Source of the DNA: Casuarius casuarius
Lineage: Eukaryota > Chordata > Aves > Casuariiformes > Casuariidae
Assembly (NCBI GenBank): GCA_003342895.1
Contig: PTFA01000011.1
Location: forward strand, 9,896,778 to 9,960,777
DNA: 64,000 nt
Direction: 5' to 3'
The stretch's first letter is position 1, and the number at the start of each line of letters is the position of its first letter. Made by a program: the position numbers and the translations under genes. Below are positions 47,856-60,532 of the stretch, in pieces. The notes below the pieces were generated by a model, which had not been told where the DNA came from, searched no databases, and saw nothing but the letters and a program-made list of their open reading frames with translations.

Positions 47856-50800
47856 AGTCTAGCTCTGAGTGTATTCCTGCTGTTAAAATGAGAAATATTC
47901 TGTAAATAGTGTGATGGCTCAACTCACTGGGGACCAGTGTGTTAATGCGATTGCTTTGAAAGGCAGCAAATTAATGATCCAGCACAGCTGGCTCCCTCCC
48001 AGCTCAGAGCCAAGCTGAAGGATCCAGGAGGCCAACTAAGGCCGAGGCTGGGCATGACAGCAGGGACGGGGCAGAGGGAGCTATGTGACTGCTGTTGCAG
48101 CTCTTTAATAAGCAGGATAAAAATGCAAAGTTGAAGTATCATTTTCAAGAGAAAAAAAAGAAAGGATTATTTAATCAATCATCCTGTCTGTTGTGGTTAG
48201 ACTGTGGTTTATACATTGAACACAGAAAACCCCATTCCTTGAGGTCTAATTCTGCATCTCACATCTGACTTGTGAAATCTGCCAGTAAATCTTTACATCA
48301 GAATCCAGACTAAGTTTTAATCATGGGATTTCACTAGAACATCTGACTCCTTTATAAGTCCAGAAGTGTATTTACGTATTTGTCCCCTGGAATGGATTTA
48401 CAAATCCTATTAAATAGCAGAAAATCTCCCAACAGATCTACAAACCAAGAGGAACCTGAAACAAAAGCAGACTTGGCAAAGCTTTGCTACTTGTTTGTCA
48501 GGATGCAAATCACTGATTCTGAATGAGGAAAGTCATGATTTCCCTCCACAGACAATCCTCAAAGTATTGAGGATCCAGGGGATGCCACTGACTTCAGAGG
48601 GCAGGAAAGCAAATCTGACAAGAAAAGCTGTATTCAGAACTAAGCTAAAGAGGAAATGGAGAGCAAAGGCAGCTGTAGAGTGGCAGGCCCTTGCAGAACT
48701 GTTCTCTCATCTCTGATTAAATTCCCAGGTAAGTAATTTTAAGACACTTGATAGGGTGGGGGTGTCCCATTTTCAGATGTTAACTGAAGACATCTTAAAG
48801 GGCCTGATTTTCAGTGCAGTAACCAGGTGTTTTTAATGGCAAAAATTGAGGCCTTTTCCCATTTCTTCTTTAGCTACCCCGAAAACTTCTCCTCTGCAGT
48901 CTAGAAGTAAAATGATCAAAGTGGATTTAATTTTTAAAACTCAGGAAGAAATCTATTAAAAAAGGCCACTCTCCCATCCCTTCTCTTTACCCATCTATCA
49001 CATGACTTATTTAAAATATTATGTACTCTGATTTTGCTGGGAGTCCTCTTTTTTTTTTTCCCCCGCTTAGAATTACAGTTTCTTGAGCCTTTTGATAGTG
49101 TAGGAACTTCAGTTTGCCTATCACTGAGAAAAGACTGGGAGAGGCTCACCAAAGGTAAAGCTGAGAGCTAAAAAGCAAGAACCAATTTTTGGTATATTTT
49201 AAAGTTCATACAATTTTTTAAGTCTTAATTGTTGGAATACTGATTTTTTTTGACTGTCTTGGCTTAGCAATGATGTGATTAAATATCCCCACTTCCTCTA
49301 ATATCTTTCCTGTTTGAAGAATAGTTGTGCCATGGGTACTAGAGCAAAGGGACCTTCCCAGGGCTAAAAAGTCAAGAGCAATTTAAAAACATTATTTTGA
49401 TCTCATGTGCGCGCAGGAGACAATAGCAAAATAGGGGTGGCCAGAAGTGAACCAGCTAGACGTTTAAGATCAGTTAATGTTAAGGGGTGTTGAATCCTAG
49501 GAGTGCTAGATCACAGTCCCTTCCCAATGTGAAGGAGGCTGTAAGAAGGGGTTAAAGTTCTCTTTCTGCAAAATCATTCTGTGACAGGAGAGAGGAGGAC
49601 TATTTATTGTCAGTCTTGTACATAATTGTTGTTGTCATGTCTTTATCCTAGTAAAAATACAGCAAAGGACGTAGAACTAAAAAAAAAAAAAAAATCTTTA
49701 TTTCTCATATTTCCTGGGGCTCAGATGGAGCCTGCGAGCATGGCCAAGAGCACGGAGTAGGGGTAAATGCATAGTTCAGGCAAAATGCTTAGGGGTATTT
49801 GCCACAAAGAAATCTTCTGGGGCTCATATTGCCCCTCTGGCTTACTCTTTCCTTTGGAGGGAGTCACTCCTATCAAAAAACATAATTCTTTGGGCAAATG
49901 CTGTTGGCAGCCCAGAGGAAGCTGTATCCTTACTCCTGCATAGTGCCTTAGTCCGATACCATGCACTGTCACGTGAAAGCTGGTCATTGCCATAAGGTCT
50001 GGGTTTGAAAGAGTGGGATTTCCCTTTCAGAATGGTACTAGCAAGTGTCAGGAAAGCTTTGCTGAAATATTGATATGTCTCTGAAAATATCCTAAATATA
50101 AATAATAATCAAGCAGATAGATAGCTTTCCTTGATGGGAGTGTGGAAGTAGGACACTCAGGTCCAACCACCTCTGCTGCTGCAAAAGGGCTATTACTGGG
50201 TAAGCCACTGAGTTCAATCCAATTCCATTAAGCTGAATGAAATGCAGATAAAAATGGCATTAGAGGAAAATAGAATACACTCTTTCAAAAGTATAAATTT
50301 TAGCTCTTTCCCATAATCAGGCTGCACTGCATGCAAACCGGAGAGCATTAGGGAAGGAAAATGATTTTATCACTATTTTCATAAGAAATGAAGCTGATAG
50401 GGCATTCTTGCCCATGATTTCTCCTGGGCAGAAGCTGGCAAGGTGGGGAGACAAACTGAAAGCTGCAGGTTCTTCTGAGGTTAGTCAGAGATTCCTACCT
50501 TTTTCTTCTGACTATGAGTCTAAGTGCTGTGGTATAGGTCTTTATTGATTGAGTCTCTTCAAACACCTGCCTTTCAAGGTCTAAGGAGCACCAAGACTCA
50601 CTGTATTGCCGGTACCACTGCACAGATTTAGGCATAAGATACTTTGGAGAGACATGCACAGATCTTGTCAAGCTAAGCGGCCAATACACTGTACAGGACA
50701 AAAAGCAACTGCTGAGTCTGGTTGAGCCATGGAAGAATTGTATGGGCAGAGGTCTTGAGATTTCCAGAGGCTATCTGAGTCTGTACACATGCTGAAACAG

Positions 50801-51799
50801 AGCTATAGGGATGTCGATATGAGGGTGGAAAGGTGGGCAAGTGCTAGAAGACAGGAGAAATCTAGATCTTCCCAGACAAATTTGAGGAGCTGCAAGAGGG
50901 AGTTGGGGGAACAAAGTCTCTGTGGGAACCCTCAGGTCTGCAGTTGCAAGATGTGGAAGAGCAAAGGCCTTCTGGCTACAGGCAGGAGCTGGCCTCCACT
51001 GGCATTACCTAAAACAGGAACTCTCTCACCTCCCCATCCAAATTAGAACACTGTCGTAGCTGGATACTGCTGTAGGTTGAGGGTCGAAAAGCAGGATGGA
51101 TGATAAATACATCAACAGGCTAATCTACAGGGCTGCTGAGCACAGGTAGGCATTGGAGGAGCAAATGATACAGAGAAGGGTCACACTCTACATCCCCTAA
51201 ATATGACAGCCAAACCCTGTATTTGCTGATCTTGCTGACTTCAGGTCTGTTCAGCTCTCTCCAGGATGAGTGCTGAAAAGGAGAAGGGAAGCCAAAGCAC
51301 CAGAATTAGCGATCTCTTTTGAAGTATTAGTCAAAGTTTACCAGTTACTCTCCCTTACACGGGATTTTAGTGGTGCACAACTGTTGGGACTGGTGGTAGT
51401 CTCCATCCTTTGCTAGGGAGAAGGAAGAGAGCCAAGATCACTTCGTCATTATCACAAGGGAGAGGCGTGTGTCTTTTCTGTCAGGTCACCTCTCAATATC
51501 ATTCCCTGGTTTGTCCTAAAACTGCTTCCTTTCTTCAGTTAAGGGGAGCCAAATATATTGCTCATCATTGCTGCTCCTGTTACTCAGTTTTGCATTTGAT
51601 AACACATTAATGTGGCTTTCTCCAGTTCTGTGTCATGTTTTCTGCATTAGAAGCGGTGAGCGTTTCTCTACTGACAGCAATGGGGTTTATGCTGTTTTGT
51701 GGGTTTTCTTAAATTCTTTTTTCATTAGAGATAAAGCTTCTGAGAAGATAAATGCCAGAATATAGCTCTTGTGAGTGAAAGTGACTTCAGCCACCACTA
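47856..51799. other. Non-coding stretch, no gene seen
   Basis: The longest frame is 90 codons. At 48790-48830, 'aaagggcctgattttcag' resembles the terminus of old sauropsid palindromic repeats. A16 lies at 49679-49694. A run of T ('ctttttttttttcccccgc') is at about 49050. No other element was recognised. Confidence 0.65.
49679..49694. repeat. Poly-A tract (A16)
   Basis: Sixteen consecutive A after 'acgtagaact'. No AATAAA lies in the 30 bases upstream on the plus strand, so a processed-retrocopy tail is not supported. Confidence 0.95.
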
Positions 51800-52130
51800 T
51801 CCTTAATACATATGCATTGCAAAATCATTTCAGCTTCCCCTGATTCACATCAGGGAGTTTAACTTTGCCATTACTGGGAACCTGACTTGTCAAAATCCCA
51901 TCTGTAATTATAAACCTGCATGGAGAGATGGGAAAATGGCTGGAGAAGGAACTAAACCATTAGTAATTTGCTGCTCAAATCCGTGGCTCTAAAATGTGTC
52001 CTGTTTTCAAAATAATTTAAAAGGCTGAAACCCACATTAGGTAACAGCACAAACTGTCATTTCTTAGTCGCTGATAAATTCGCACAGTGATATTCACTGA
52101 CCACACTACTGAAGCCTAATTTTACACTCT
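51800..52130. other. Possible conserved non-coding element
   Basis: Unique sequence with 'tatgcattgcaaaatcattt' (an octamer/POU-like ATGCAT core), 'ctgtaattataaacctg', 'tagtaatttgctgctcaaat' and 'ttagtcgctgataaattcgc'. Open frames are short and there is no simple repeat. The density of TAAT and POU-type cores suggests a developmental enhancer, unproven without cross-species comparison. Confidence 0.3.
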
Positions 52131-55100
52131 ATCTTAACACAGCCAGGAGCTGGGAGTCCTAAGTAAACATAATTACCTGGGCAATAGCCCTGAACTTTTT
52201 GAAGTCTGACTTATGCCTTTCCCAGACAGACACCATCAGAGAGGAATGTGAGAGGAGCCCGTGTGCTGGGCCAGTAGGTTACCAGCACACTGTGAATCCT
52301 CGTGTCAGCTTGAACACACCAAGCTGCCTTTCTTTTTGAAAGCCTTCCAGTGAGCAGAAACTTGCTGAAACTTGCTTTGCCAAGGAAGGATTTCCTGGAT
52401 GCTTTGTATCGCACCTGACGAGATTTCCCAGGGAGTCACGCAGCAAGAGAGACTTACTCTCCTACAAATGAATTTAGATAAAAGGAAATGAGAGGGATGA
52501 TAAGAAAGGGGAAATCTCAGGTGCTATGGTCTGTGAGCGCTAGAGTGGGAGGAAGAACAAGCTCAGATATCCCCTCTGAAACATATGATGACATTTTGCT
52601 ACAATCAGATGCCTGACAAAGAGAGTAAAGTTTGACCCAGGCTACATGTGTGCATGTTATCCATCTCATGCAAACACTCAGTGCTTTATTTAGGTGCCTG
52701 TTCCACTTTTGCTAATTCTGCCTCCTTGGCTTCTGGTCTGAGGTGAGATGTGAGGGTCATTAAATACGCACCACTGCAGTGTCAAAGGGTACTCTAAAAG
52801 CTAGGACCTCTGCCAGTCAGACTGGGACTATGTACACTCTCCCACTCTGTTTTTCATCATCTGAACTACAGTAATGTCTCAGGTATTGAGTTTACTGTAG
52901 AAAATCAATAAGGAACACTATAAGCTCAATGGAATGGGAAGAGACACTTGCAGAGCTTAGGCATTGCGTAGTGCCTAGATGTAGATGCCTCTCTACCACT
53001 AAAATGTCTGTGCTCATAAAAATCACAAATCTATGTCACCTTCCGCATAGTGCGGTTTTTAAATACTAGTTTCTAGCTGCCATTACAACTTCAATGCAGG
53101 AGGAAAAGGCCTTGTGGACAGTTGTGCCCAGCTGGGTTTTCCTTTGTTTTCCAACCTTACCTAGACAGCATTAACTCCCAGGGATGCCCAGAGGGCCTAG
53201 GAAATTCCTCCTGCGACCCTCCCCTGACCAGTCACCCCATGAGGCTAGGGATGCATTGAAACACTCGGTGCCAACCTTGTTTATAATTTTTCATAAGTGG
53301 GATTATTTTCATCTGAAAGGGTAAAGCATGACTTGAAACAACAGCTGCCCTCCCCTTTCCTTTGCAGCACATGCAATAATGGGATAATTTTTTCCCCCTG
53401 CAGGGAGAGCATTTTAAGAGCTCTCCTTGTTAGCACGTTCACAGTACATCCTCGGCAGACATCCTCCCGTGCTGCCTCAGCTCCCCAGGCAGTGAGGAGC
53501 AGAGAGAGGAGGAAGGCTGGTTATAATGCAGAGGCATGCATGTGCCTAGAGAAGAGCGGAAGCGTTTCATCAGCAAAGGCTGGGAGAGGGCAAGAGCTTA
53601 GGGCAGGGGGTGGTTTGGGAGGGAGAGTATGGGCCTGTAACTAGGTCAGTGTCTCTAATCACTACTGCAACCTACCCTCCAGAATATGGAAGGGAGCCTA
53701 AGAGTATAGAGTGGCTTCATGTTTCTGCTGAAAAATCCTCAGCTATATATGTCTCATCCCTGTGCAGTAACAACTCTGCGTAAAGGCTAACAGCCTGCTC
53801 CTGCTGTCAGTCACACTGCTAGCTCGCACTGCTGGACTCTGGGTGACGGGAGTGAAGAACCTGGCTCTGCCACAGGGGCTCTGCACAGTAAAATTCCTGT
53901 TCTCTCTATAGCTGGTCAAAAGGAGTGGAAGAAAATAGAGATACAGAAACACACTGATTTCAAATAAGAGGAAATGATATTAAACAAACACTTCAGAACT
54001 CCTGCATGCTCGACCCATCAGACTTGATGCTTAAAGTAGTCGTGAAATATGCAGTTGAGTCATAATCTTCTTAAGGTGATCCTGAACGTTGCCCAGGACT
54101 GTTTCTGTGAAGCCAACAGGAAACATAAAGCCTTGCACTTTGGTGGGTAGCATTTTACTCCGAGTGATGAACCCTGACAGCAGGCATTGACGGATCCCCA
54201 GTAAAGCATCAGTGACTCACCCCAGCTGCTCCCTTAAGCCAGCAGGTGGGACACTCACGTCAATAGCCTCCAGCACAGAGAGGATGACAAAAACCACAAC
54301 TAGAAGCCTCTGAGAGCCTGATATATAAACAGCAGATACCAGTTTCCAGCAATGTCCTCTGGAATCAGCCTTCAGCATGAACAAAGCTTGAACTCATGCC
54401 TCCATCTGTAGCAAGACACTTCTATGTCTTTGCTGTGGAGCCCCGGTACATCATAGACTGCCTAAATACACTCAGGAGGCTCTTCGCCCAGGCAGAGCGT
54501 GCTGGCAGATATGGCACAGGCCCTGCAGGAGACCTGTATTGACAGCTGGAGGCTGAAGAATGTTACATGGAGCATCTCCCTTGGCAGAAGGTGCCTGTTC
54601 ATGGGCAACTGAGTCAGCCCGGAGCTTCGGCCAGGTCCCCTGGTCTCTGCAGAGAGAGAAAGATTGGAGCTCACAGAGGAGGTGTCTCATGCCCTGCTGG
54701 ACAGGTCCTTATGTGTCCATTGTCAAAGGACAGTGGCCACCAGGCAATTCTTCCAGAGGTTCTTCTGTATCCAGGTGGCAGTGTTGGCTAGAAAAAGAGC
54801 TCCTGAGCTGAATTCTCTTGCATGGCTGTCTCCCTGCTGGCAAGCAGCCAGACTGGTAATGCATCATAGCACCATGTTTATTTGAAGGTCCTGCTTCTGA
54901 ATGCAAAAACCCTGACTGCTCCTGTAATGAGCCTTTGCACTACTTGTACAATTAACTGTGAGTAATGAGTAGGGAGAAAAAAAACACAAGGGAAGAGAGA
55001 CCAACAACCATCATCCACCTCAGCTGAATGGAACAGCTTAAGTTTTTTCTGCCTACATACTCAGAGATAATGCTAGGGTGGGAGAAACACTTCAGTTCCT

Positions 55101-57576
55101 TCTTCAAGAGCACAAGAAAAAGGACAACAAGGATGAGCACATGCTGCTTCCCAGGAGCACAGCTGAGGTCACCAGCCCTGCTCTGAATGATGCTGCATTT
55201 CCCTTTGTCTGTCAGCCAGGCAGCTGTGGTCCTGCATTCTGGTCACTATATGAGCTGCTGGGTAGGTACCACATATAGGTACCTGCCTGGTCTGGGCAAA
55301 AGTCGTCTCAGCCCAGCAGTGTACATGAATAACATGAGTTCATCACCTTCAGAACAATGATGTTTCATCAGCAGCCTGGAGCCTCTTTGTCTGGGTCCAT
55401 GTCTGAGGTGTGAAAGGGATTTCCACCTACCTCTGAGCAAGCACGGTGCCCAGAAGCACTGCCTGGAGCATCATTCAACCTTGTACAAAAAAATGTAAAT
55501 AGCCTCAGGCCCCAGGCAAGTTTTGCCTGCACAGCCCGTTTGGATGAAGGCCTCTAGTACTGTCAGAAGGATACAAAGCTGTGGTCAGAGACAGCACCAG
55601 CTGTCTCTGAGGAAGGAATCCATGTCTCTAGAAAGGATAGTGCCCCCAACAATGCAGCACTGCTGTTATCTGAGCAGTTCATAGCTCTTGCTGTACAATT
55701 GACCCTCTGTCCCCGCAGACCCTGACAGCTGCCCCCATTGCTCTGCCCTCTGCAGGTTCCAGCCCATCCTCTGCTGAATCACTGATGCTTGTATGCACGG
55801 AGAGAGCTCTGAGAACTGGACCTGAATCCTGTGGCTGGGACCATCTCTCCTGTCACTGATGGCATGATCTGGACCTTCCTGGTTACTTCAGCTGGATCTA
55901 GCTCCCTCAGAGCAGGCCAACATTCTTGCAGAGCAGTGTATCCGTCCTCTCTCCCTTCATTGAGACTGCCCAGACATTAGTGTATCTGCTGCAATCCTTC
56001 CTCTGCTGCCCAGCAATGCACCTGAAGTCACTCAGTGAAGTGTGAGTCCCTTGTACGATGAAGCAGTGACTGGTCCAGCAGTGGTCCCAAGTGCAGACTC
56101 TGCTTGGCACCTTGGTTTAGCAGTCAAGCCATTCACAGCCCACAATGCAAAATGCACTCTCCTGTGTCCTCCATCATGCGGGGCAATCTCCCCTGTATGA
56201 CCTGGCTTAGAGCATACTGATTTTTCAGTTAACAGTGTGGTAGAATTGCAAAGGAATTGCCAGGGTATGCACACTTTTGAACAGCACAAGGAAACTAGAT
56301 GACAAGAAAGCAAGCAAAACACTGCAATGAGTGTCTCTCAGAGTCCTGGCTGAGCTGAAAGGCCAGGGCCTGGCCTGGTTCACTCGTTTCCAGGTCTGGA
56401 ATGTCTTCTTTAGCTTAGAGAATGTTCCTCCTTTGAAATCGCTTCTGCCCCTGAGCTTTCACAGAATAATTTCCCAGCTCCAGGCCCCAATTTCAGCATC
56501 AAGCCAGATTCACCAGAAGGCCCTGGGTTTGCTGGTAGCAGCCACTCCTCCCCAAGAGTGCTCAATGACTCTGTCACAGCTCTCAGACAGAATATCCCCA
56601 GCAGGTTTCAAGTTCTTGTTACAAAATGTATGCTTGAAGTCACACAAAAGGTTATGATCATAATGGCATTCACAGATCCAAACTGAAATTCGTAAGCTGA
56701 CAGGGACATATCTCCAAGGCTGTCAGGACGTACTACCCCCCGGGAGAGGTGACACTTTACACTGACCCAGCTGATCTGAAATGTACTAGAAAGGGTGGGC
56801 TGGCCCCAAGGGAACTGTGTCTTTTGGAGTGTGGCACTTCCTGCTTCAATAGCTTTCCCTGAAGTGTAGCCTTCTGCGCACCACTCTATCTAACAGGGAC
56901 AGAAACTCATATCCTTGTCCTGGGGTGCTCCCAGAGGTGCTGGAGTACCTAGTGAGGAAGTTATTTCACTGATGGTATCCATCCATCTACCTCCAGTCAC
57001 TGTGATTCACAGGTAGGTAGAATGAGTTCCCCTTGAACTGCCACTTTGCCCATCTTTTGTCCCTGTTCATAAAGACTACATGGTACCATTTCTGCTCAAC
57101 CTCTGGGGCTTTTTGTTCTCCTCAGGACAGGTTTGAGAGGAAAGCATGACCTTGTTACTACCTGCATTGCAAGGCTAGGAAACAAGTATGCAACGGAGAT
57201 TCTCAATGTCTCTGGCCTTTTTCCCTGATTGTCTGCCTTCCTAAAGTGTGTTAATTTGAGCAGACCTTACTGAATTCTGGCCATGGTCTCCAAGGCAGCC
57301 TGGAGTTCATAACTTTGTACAGGAAACACAAATCCAGTGCTTCCAAACAAAGCTGGGACTCATCAGCTGCTGAATACACCATATGCAGGCTCTTTCCATG
57401 ATGGAAAGAGGCACTGCAGGAAGCTATGCAGACCCTGATTCTGCCCAGGCCTTCAGCAGTATTATGGGAAACATGGGTTATGCTGTTGTAGTTTGGGAAA
57501 TCTGGTCAAAAAAAATGTGTCCCTACGCGTGTCAGGCTCTTCTGTTCATGTTCTTTCCCCAGCTTAAGCTGTCTGA
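52131..57576. other. Non-coding stretch, somewhat GC-richer, no gene seen
   Basis: Between 54.4 and 56.7 kb the DNA is richer in CTG/CAG-type words and many frames of 60-108 codons are open on both strands. One plus-strand frame (54664-54885) follows an in-frame stop that ends a similar-looking upstream stretch. That could be an old coding relic (pseudogene or transposon ORF), but I recognise no protein. Elsewhere nothing is identifiable. Confidence 0.55.
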
Positions 57577-57592
57577 GCTCTCTCTCTCTCTC
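57577..57592. repeat. (CT)n microsatellite
   Basis: An uninterrupted run of about eight CT units, 'ctctctctctctct', lying at the edge of the putative retroelement-derived block. Confidence 0.9.
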
Positions 57593-57599
57593 ATTTATC

Positions 57600-57960
57600 T
57601 CTGTCTGTCGTGGGGGCGGGGGCAGGTTATTGGTATTATTGTATTATCATCTCTGGGTTTATTGCAAACAGATTTATTGAAGATGGCTATACAGTGTAGT
57701 CATAGCAAGCAAATCTTACTGCATATTTGTTATTGCCCAAGTCTCGGTTTCTTACCGCTCCAACGGTTTCTTGTCAGAGGTTCTCTGAACTCCTGGAGAA
57801 CAACCTTGAGAAGCATCCCAACGCAAGCGGAGATTCACCGCCGTGCAGCCCGCTGCCACACGGGAGAGCTCTACGGGCTCTACACTGCAGCGCTGTTTAT
57901 GGGCACGGCATTTAACTCATGGTCATACAATATTTGGTGTGGAGATACCCCTTTCTGCTG
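57600..57960 (-). mobile_element. Possible LTR/retroelement-derived segment
   Basis: On the minus strand two polyadenylation signals lie close together, 'ttcaataaatctgtttgc' and 'gcaataaacccag' (plus-strand 57657-57680). They are preceded by a CpG-rich stretch (57820-57905, nine CpG in about 90 bp) and a possible TATA-like 'cccataaacagc'. The order U3-like GC-rich block, AATAAA, then GC box (57612-57623 on the plus strand is gggggcgggggc) is reminiscent of a solo LTR. TG/CA ends, a primer-binding site and target duplications were not found, so this is tentative. The alternative is a 3' UTR of an unknown minus-strand transcript. The 192-codon plus-strand frame over it (57383-57961) has no domain. 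Confidence 0.3.
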
Positions 57961-58119
57961 ACCTCATGCCGCCTTGGGGAAAATATGTCCCCTTTTGTTG
58001 ATCTCATGCCCTTTTCTGGCCTCACTAGTTGCAACCAGTATCACCTAGTTCCTCCTGGTTAGCCCTGGGTGCTGTCAGTTATTTGCAGTCAGTTGGGGCC
58101 AGAGATAAGGGCAGTGCAG

Positions 58120-58187
58120 GGAGTTGTGCTCCACCACACTTTGGGCCTCAAAATTGGGGGGGGGGGGCAGTTATGCTCCACCACACT
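58120..58187. repeat. Imperfect 47-bp-spaced repeat around a G12 run
   Basis: 'ggagttgtgctccaccacac' (from 58120) and 'gcagttatgctccaccacac' (from 58167) differ at two positions and share a perfect 14-bp core, 58127-58140 and 58174-58187. Between them is a run of 12 G (58156-58167). It looks like a short tandem duplication with a mononucleotide expansion. Confidence 0.85.
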
Positions 58188-60503
58188 GTCCGCATACTAT
58201 CTTTTGCCCCATGTAAATATTGAACCTGAGGAATGCCAGCCACTCCTTGATGGTCTGAAGAGAGAGAAAAAATGTAGAAAGCTGGTGAGTGGGCCATTAA
58301 GAGGGGGATCTATATAGCATTCCCTGGCTGTCGAGATGGTGGATGAGCAGACTACCATCCTCAGGAACAGGAGCATTGGAACAGGAAAGGAGGTGGCACA
58401 GACTGGAGATGGAGGAAGAAGAGATCAGCTGCTGTGTTTGGGACACGCTTTACAAGTCTGTGTTCAAAACCAATATGGGTAGCTGGAGGAGAAGTAAAGG
58501 AACAGGAGCTGAATAAATTGATCTGTGCTTGCTGAACATCTCCAGCCTGGACAGAGAGTGGTTCAGCCGCTTCCCCTTTCAGCTTGCTTCTCCTTTTAGT
58601 GTCTCTGCCTCCTACACTAATCACTTTGGGGAAATGGGCACAGACTGACAGTTAATGGGACCTCGATGTGAATTATCAGATCCTGAAAGGCCAGAAAAAA
58701 GGAAACCGAAAGATTGTGCAAGCTGGTAGGAGCATGAGAGATGCTAGCTGTGAGAATGCCAGACCCAAACCACAACTGATGTCAAGGTAATCGAAGTCAT
58801 TAAGGACACAACCCAGGATTAACATGTCACATCTAACAGCGCTCTTTTCTGAAACACAGACCTCCTGGGCTTTTCGGACTGCATCTGCAGATGGAACATG
58901 AATTGGCAACAGCAATTAGAAGCACATCTGGGAGATGAGCAGAGTGCAGAATGAGACAAAAGCACCAAAGCAATTTCCCAATATTTCAAGAACGTCTGTG
59001 TACTGAAGGTTCACACTGTAAGAACGCTGTTGACCCGTTCTTGGGTGGCTCATGGGAGTATTATGAGGTTAGAACTAGGGCCTGTATTTATCTGTGTCAG
59101 GCTGTAAGAGTACCCACTGCTGTAACAACTGAGGGCTATTTGTTACTGTATCATGAGCTACAGAAAAAGTGTGATAAATGTGCATCACATGCTAAACACA
59201 TAGAGGTGCTCCGTCTGGCTCTTGGAGGGGCTGAGGACTCATGACTCCAGAAGAGAGGCAGCTGGTTACACACGCAAACTGGAGTTTAAATTTAATTCAG
59301 GCTATAAGCAAACAGATGAAAGACAGGCAGAAAGCCACTCGGCCCATGTTCAGAAATTGGGAGGAGTGGTACACTGCAGAAAACTTGAATGTATTTCACC
59401 TGTAGCATGTGGAATAACATCCACGACAACACCAGGTTCAACCAGACACCTCCATAGAGAAAAGTAGGTCTTACCAAAACCTGTTCCAAGAGTGAGACTC
59501 ATGGCAATGGCCTCTAACATATATGTTTCATGCAGCCCTGGCTAGTGAGGGAACTGTAACACACTCCAGAAGGTCATGGTCATGTCTGTCTTGTATCCAG
59601 CAAAAGCATTTGCGTGATGTTCATAATACATTAGCTAGCTTAAGTAAGTGACTTTCAGATGTGCTTAATATGGGCTACTTTTGCTCTCAGTAAAGTCAAT
59701 GGCAAAATTCCAGTCTGTTGTATGATAAGAGAATAGTTGGGGCCATGCTGAACTCTCTCATTCCCATCCTCCTCTTAAACTATTAAATTACTTAAAATCA
59801 GGAAATGACTCTGCTGCATACAGCCTGTGAGGCCCACTCTTCTAGACAACCTTCCTCTAAGAAATTAGATGAGAAAGTTATACTGAAAACTCTTATTACT
59901 GCTTGGATATGACTTTGTCAAGTAAAATCTCTGAAACGTATTTGACAATCAGACAATTTCCTGTCCCTGAAAGTCAAAATTTTCTTAGCAATAATTTGGG
60001 CCTGACTTTTGGAGCTGTCAAGCATTTGCAAGCCCAAGGAAAAACCCAGCTGTTCAGCACTCCATTAATCCACTGCTTTTTTTTTCCCCTTCAAAAAATG
60101 AAAAAAAAAATTCAAGAGAGTTAGTAACAATATAATTTTTCAACATTAAATGTGGATTAGAGTTCAGAAAGAAAATGGAAAGGAGGGGGAGCAAAATGTT
60201 ATTTAAATTTGTGTCATGTGTCATTTTTCTCTCGCTATTACATTTGATGGGAAACAAAGTCCACTATAATCTGAAGTGATTGTTATGGTGGAAACATTTA
60301 TAAGGTACAATGAATATAAATGGCTCCCTTTTTCTTGAGTGAAGCAGAGGAAAATATGGTTAAAAGTAGTTTCTTAGAGGCTTTGACAATAAACCTACTA
60401 TTAAAGACCCACTGAGCCCAAACAAGCAGGGCTTCTAGTATGCAAGGAAGGGCCACTGCTTTTGCTGTCCAGAACTAAAGAGGATTCCTTATGCAATGTT
60501 GCC
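58188..60503. other. Non-coding stretch with faint repeat relics
   Basis: Frames of at most 97 codons, none recognised. 'agtaaagtcaatggcaaaat' (about 59691) and 'gggcctgacttttggagctg' followed by 'gctgttcagcac' (59998-60060) resemble pieces of the palindromic amniote repeats with 'cctgattttcag ... gctcagcac' wording. Low confidence. Confidence 0.55.
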
Positions 60504-60532
60504 ATTAAAATCACTTACTAAGTGATTTTAAT
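60504..60532. repeat. Perfect 29-nt palindrome (14-bp arms, 1-nt loop)
   Basis: 'attaaaatcactta' (60504-60517) and 'taagtgattttaat' (60519-60532) are exact reverse complements around a single C. Pairing was checked base by base and breaks on both flanks. It lies in a gene-free AT-rich stretch with no element termini visible beside it. Confidence 0.95.

Noticed and set aside
49679..49694. Processed pseudogene tail
   Set aside because: A16 is present, but there is no AATAAA upstream and no gene-like body in front of it.
57383..57961. Longest open frame (192 codons, +)
   Set aside because: No domain or homology recognised, hydrophobic patches arranged without pattern. It covers a (CT)n tract and a possible retroelement segment read better on the opposite strand.
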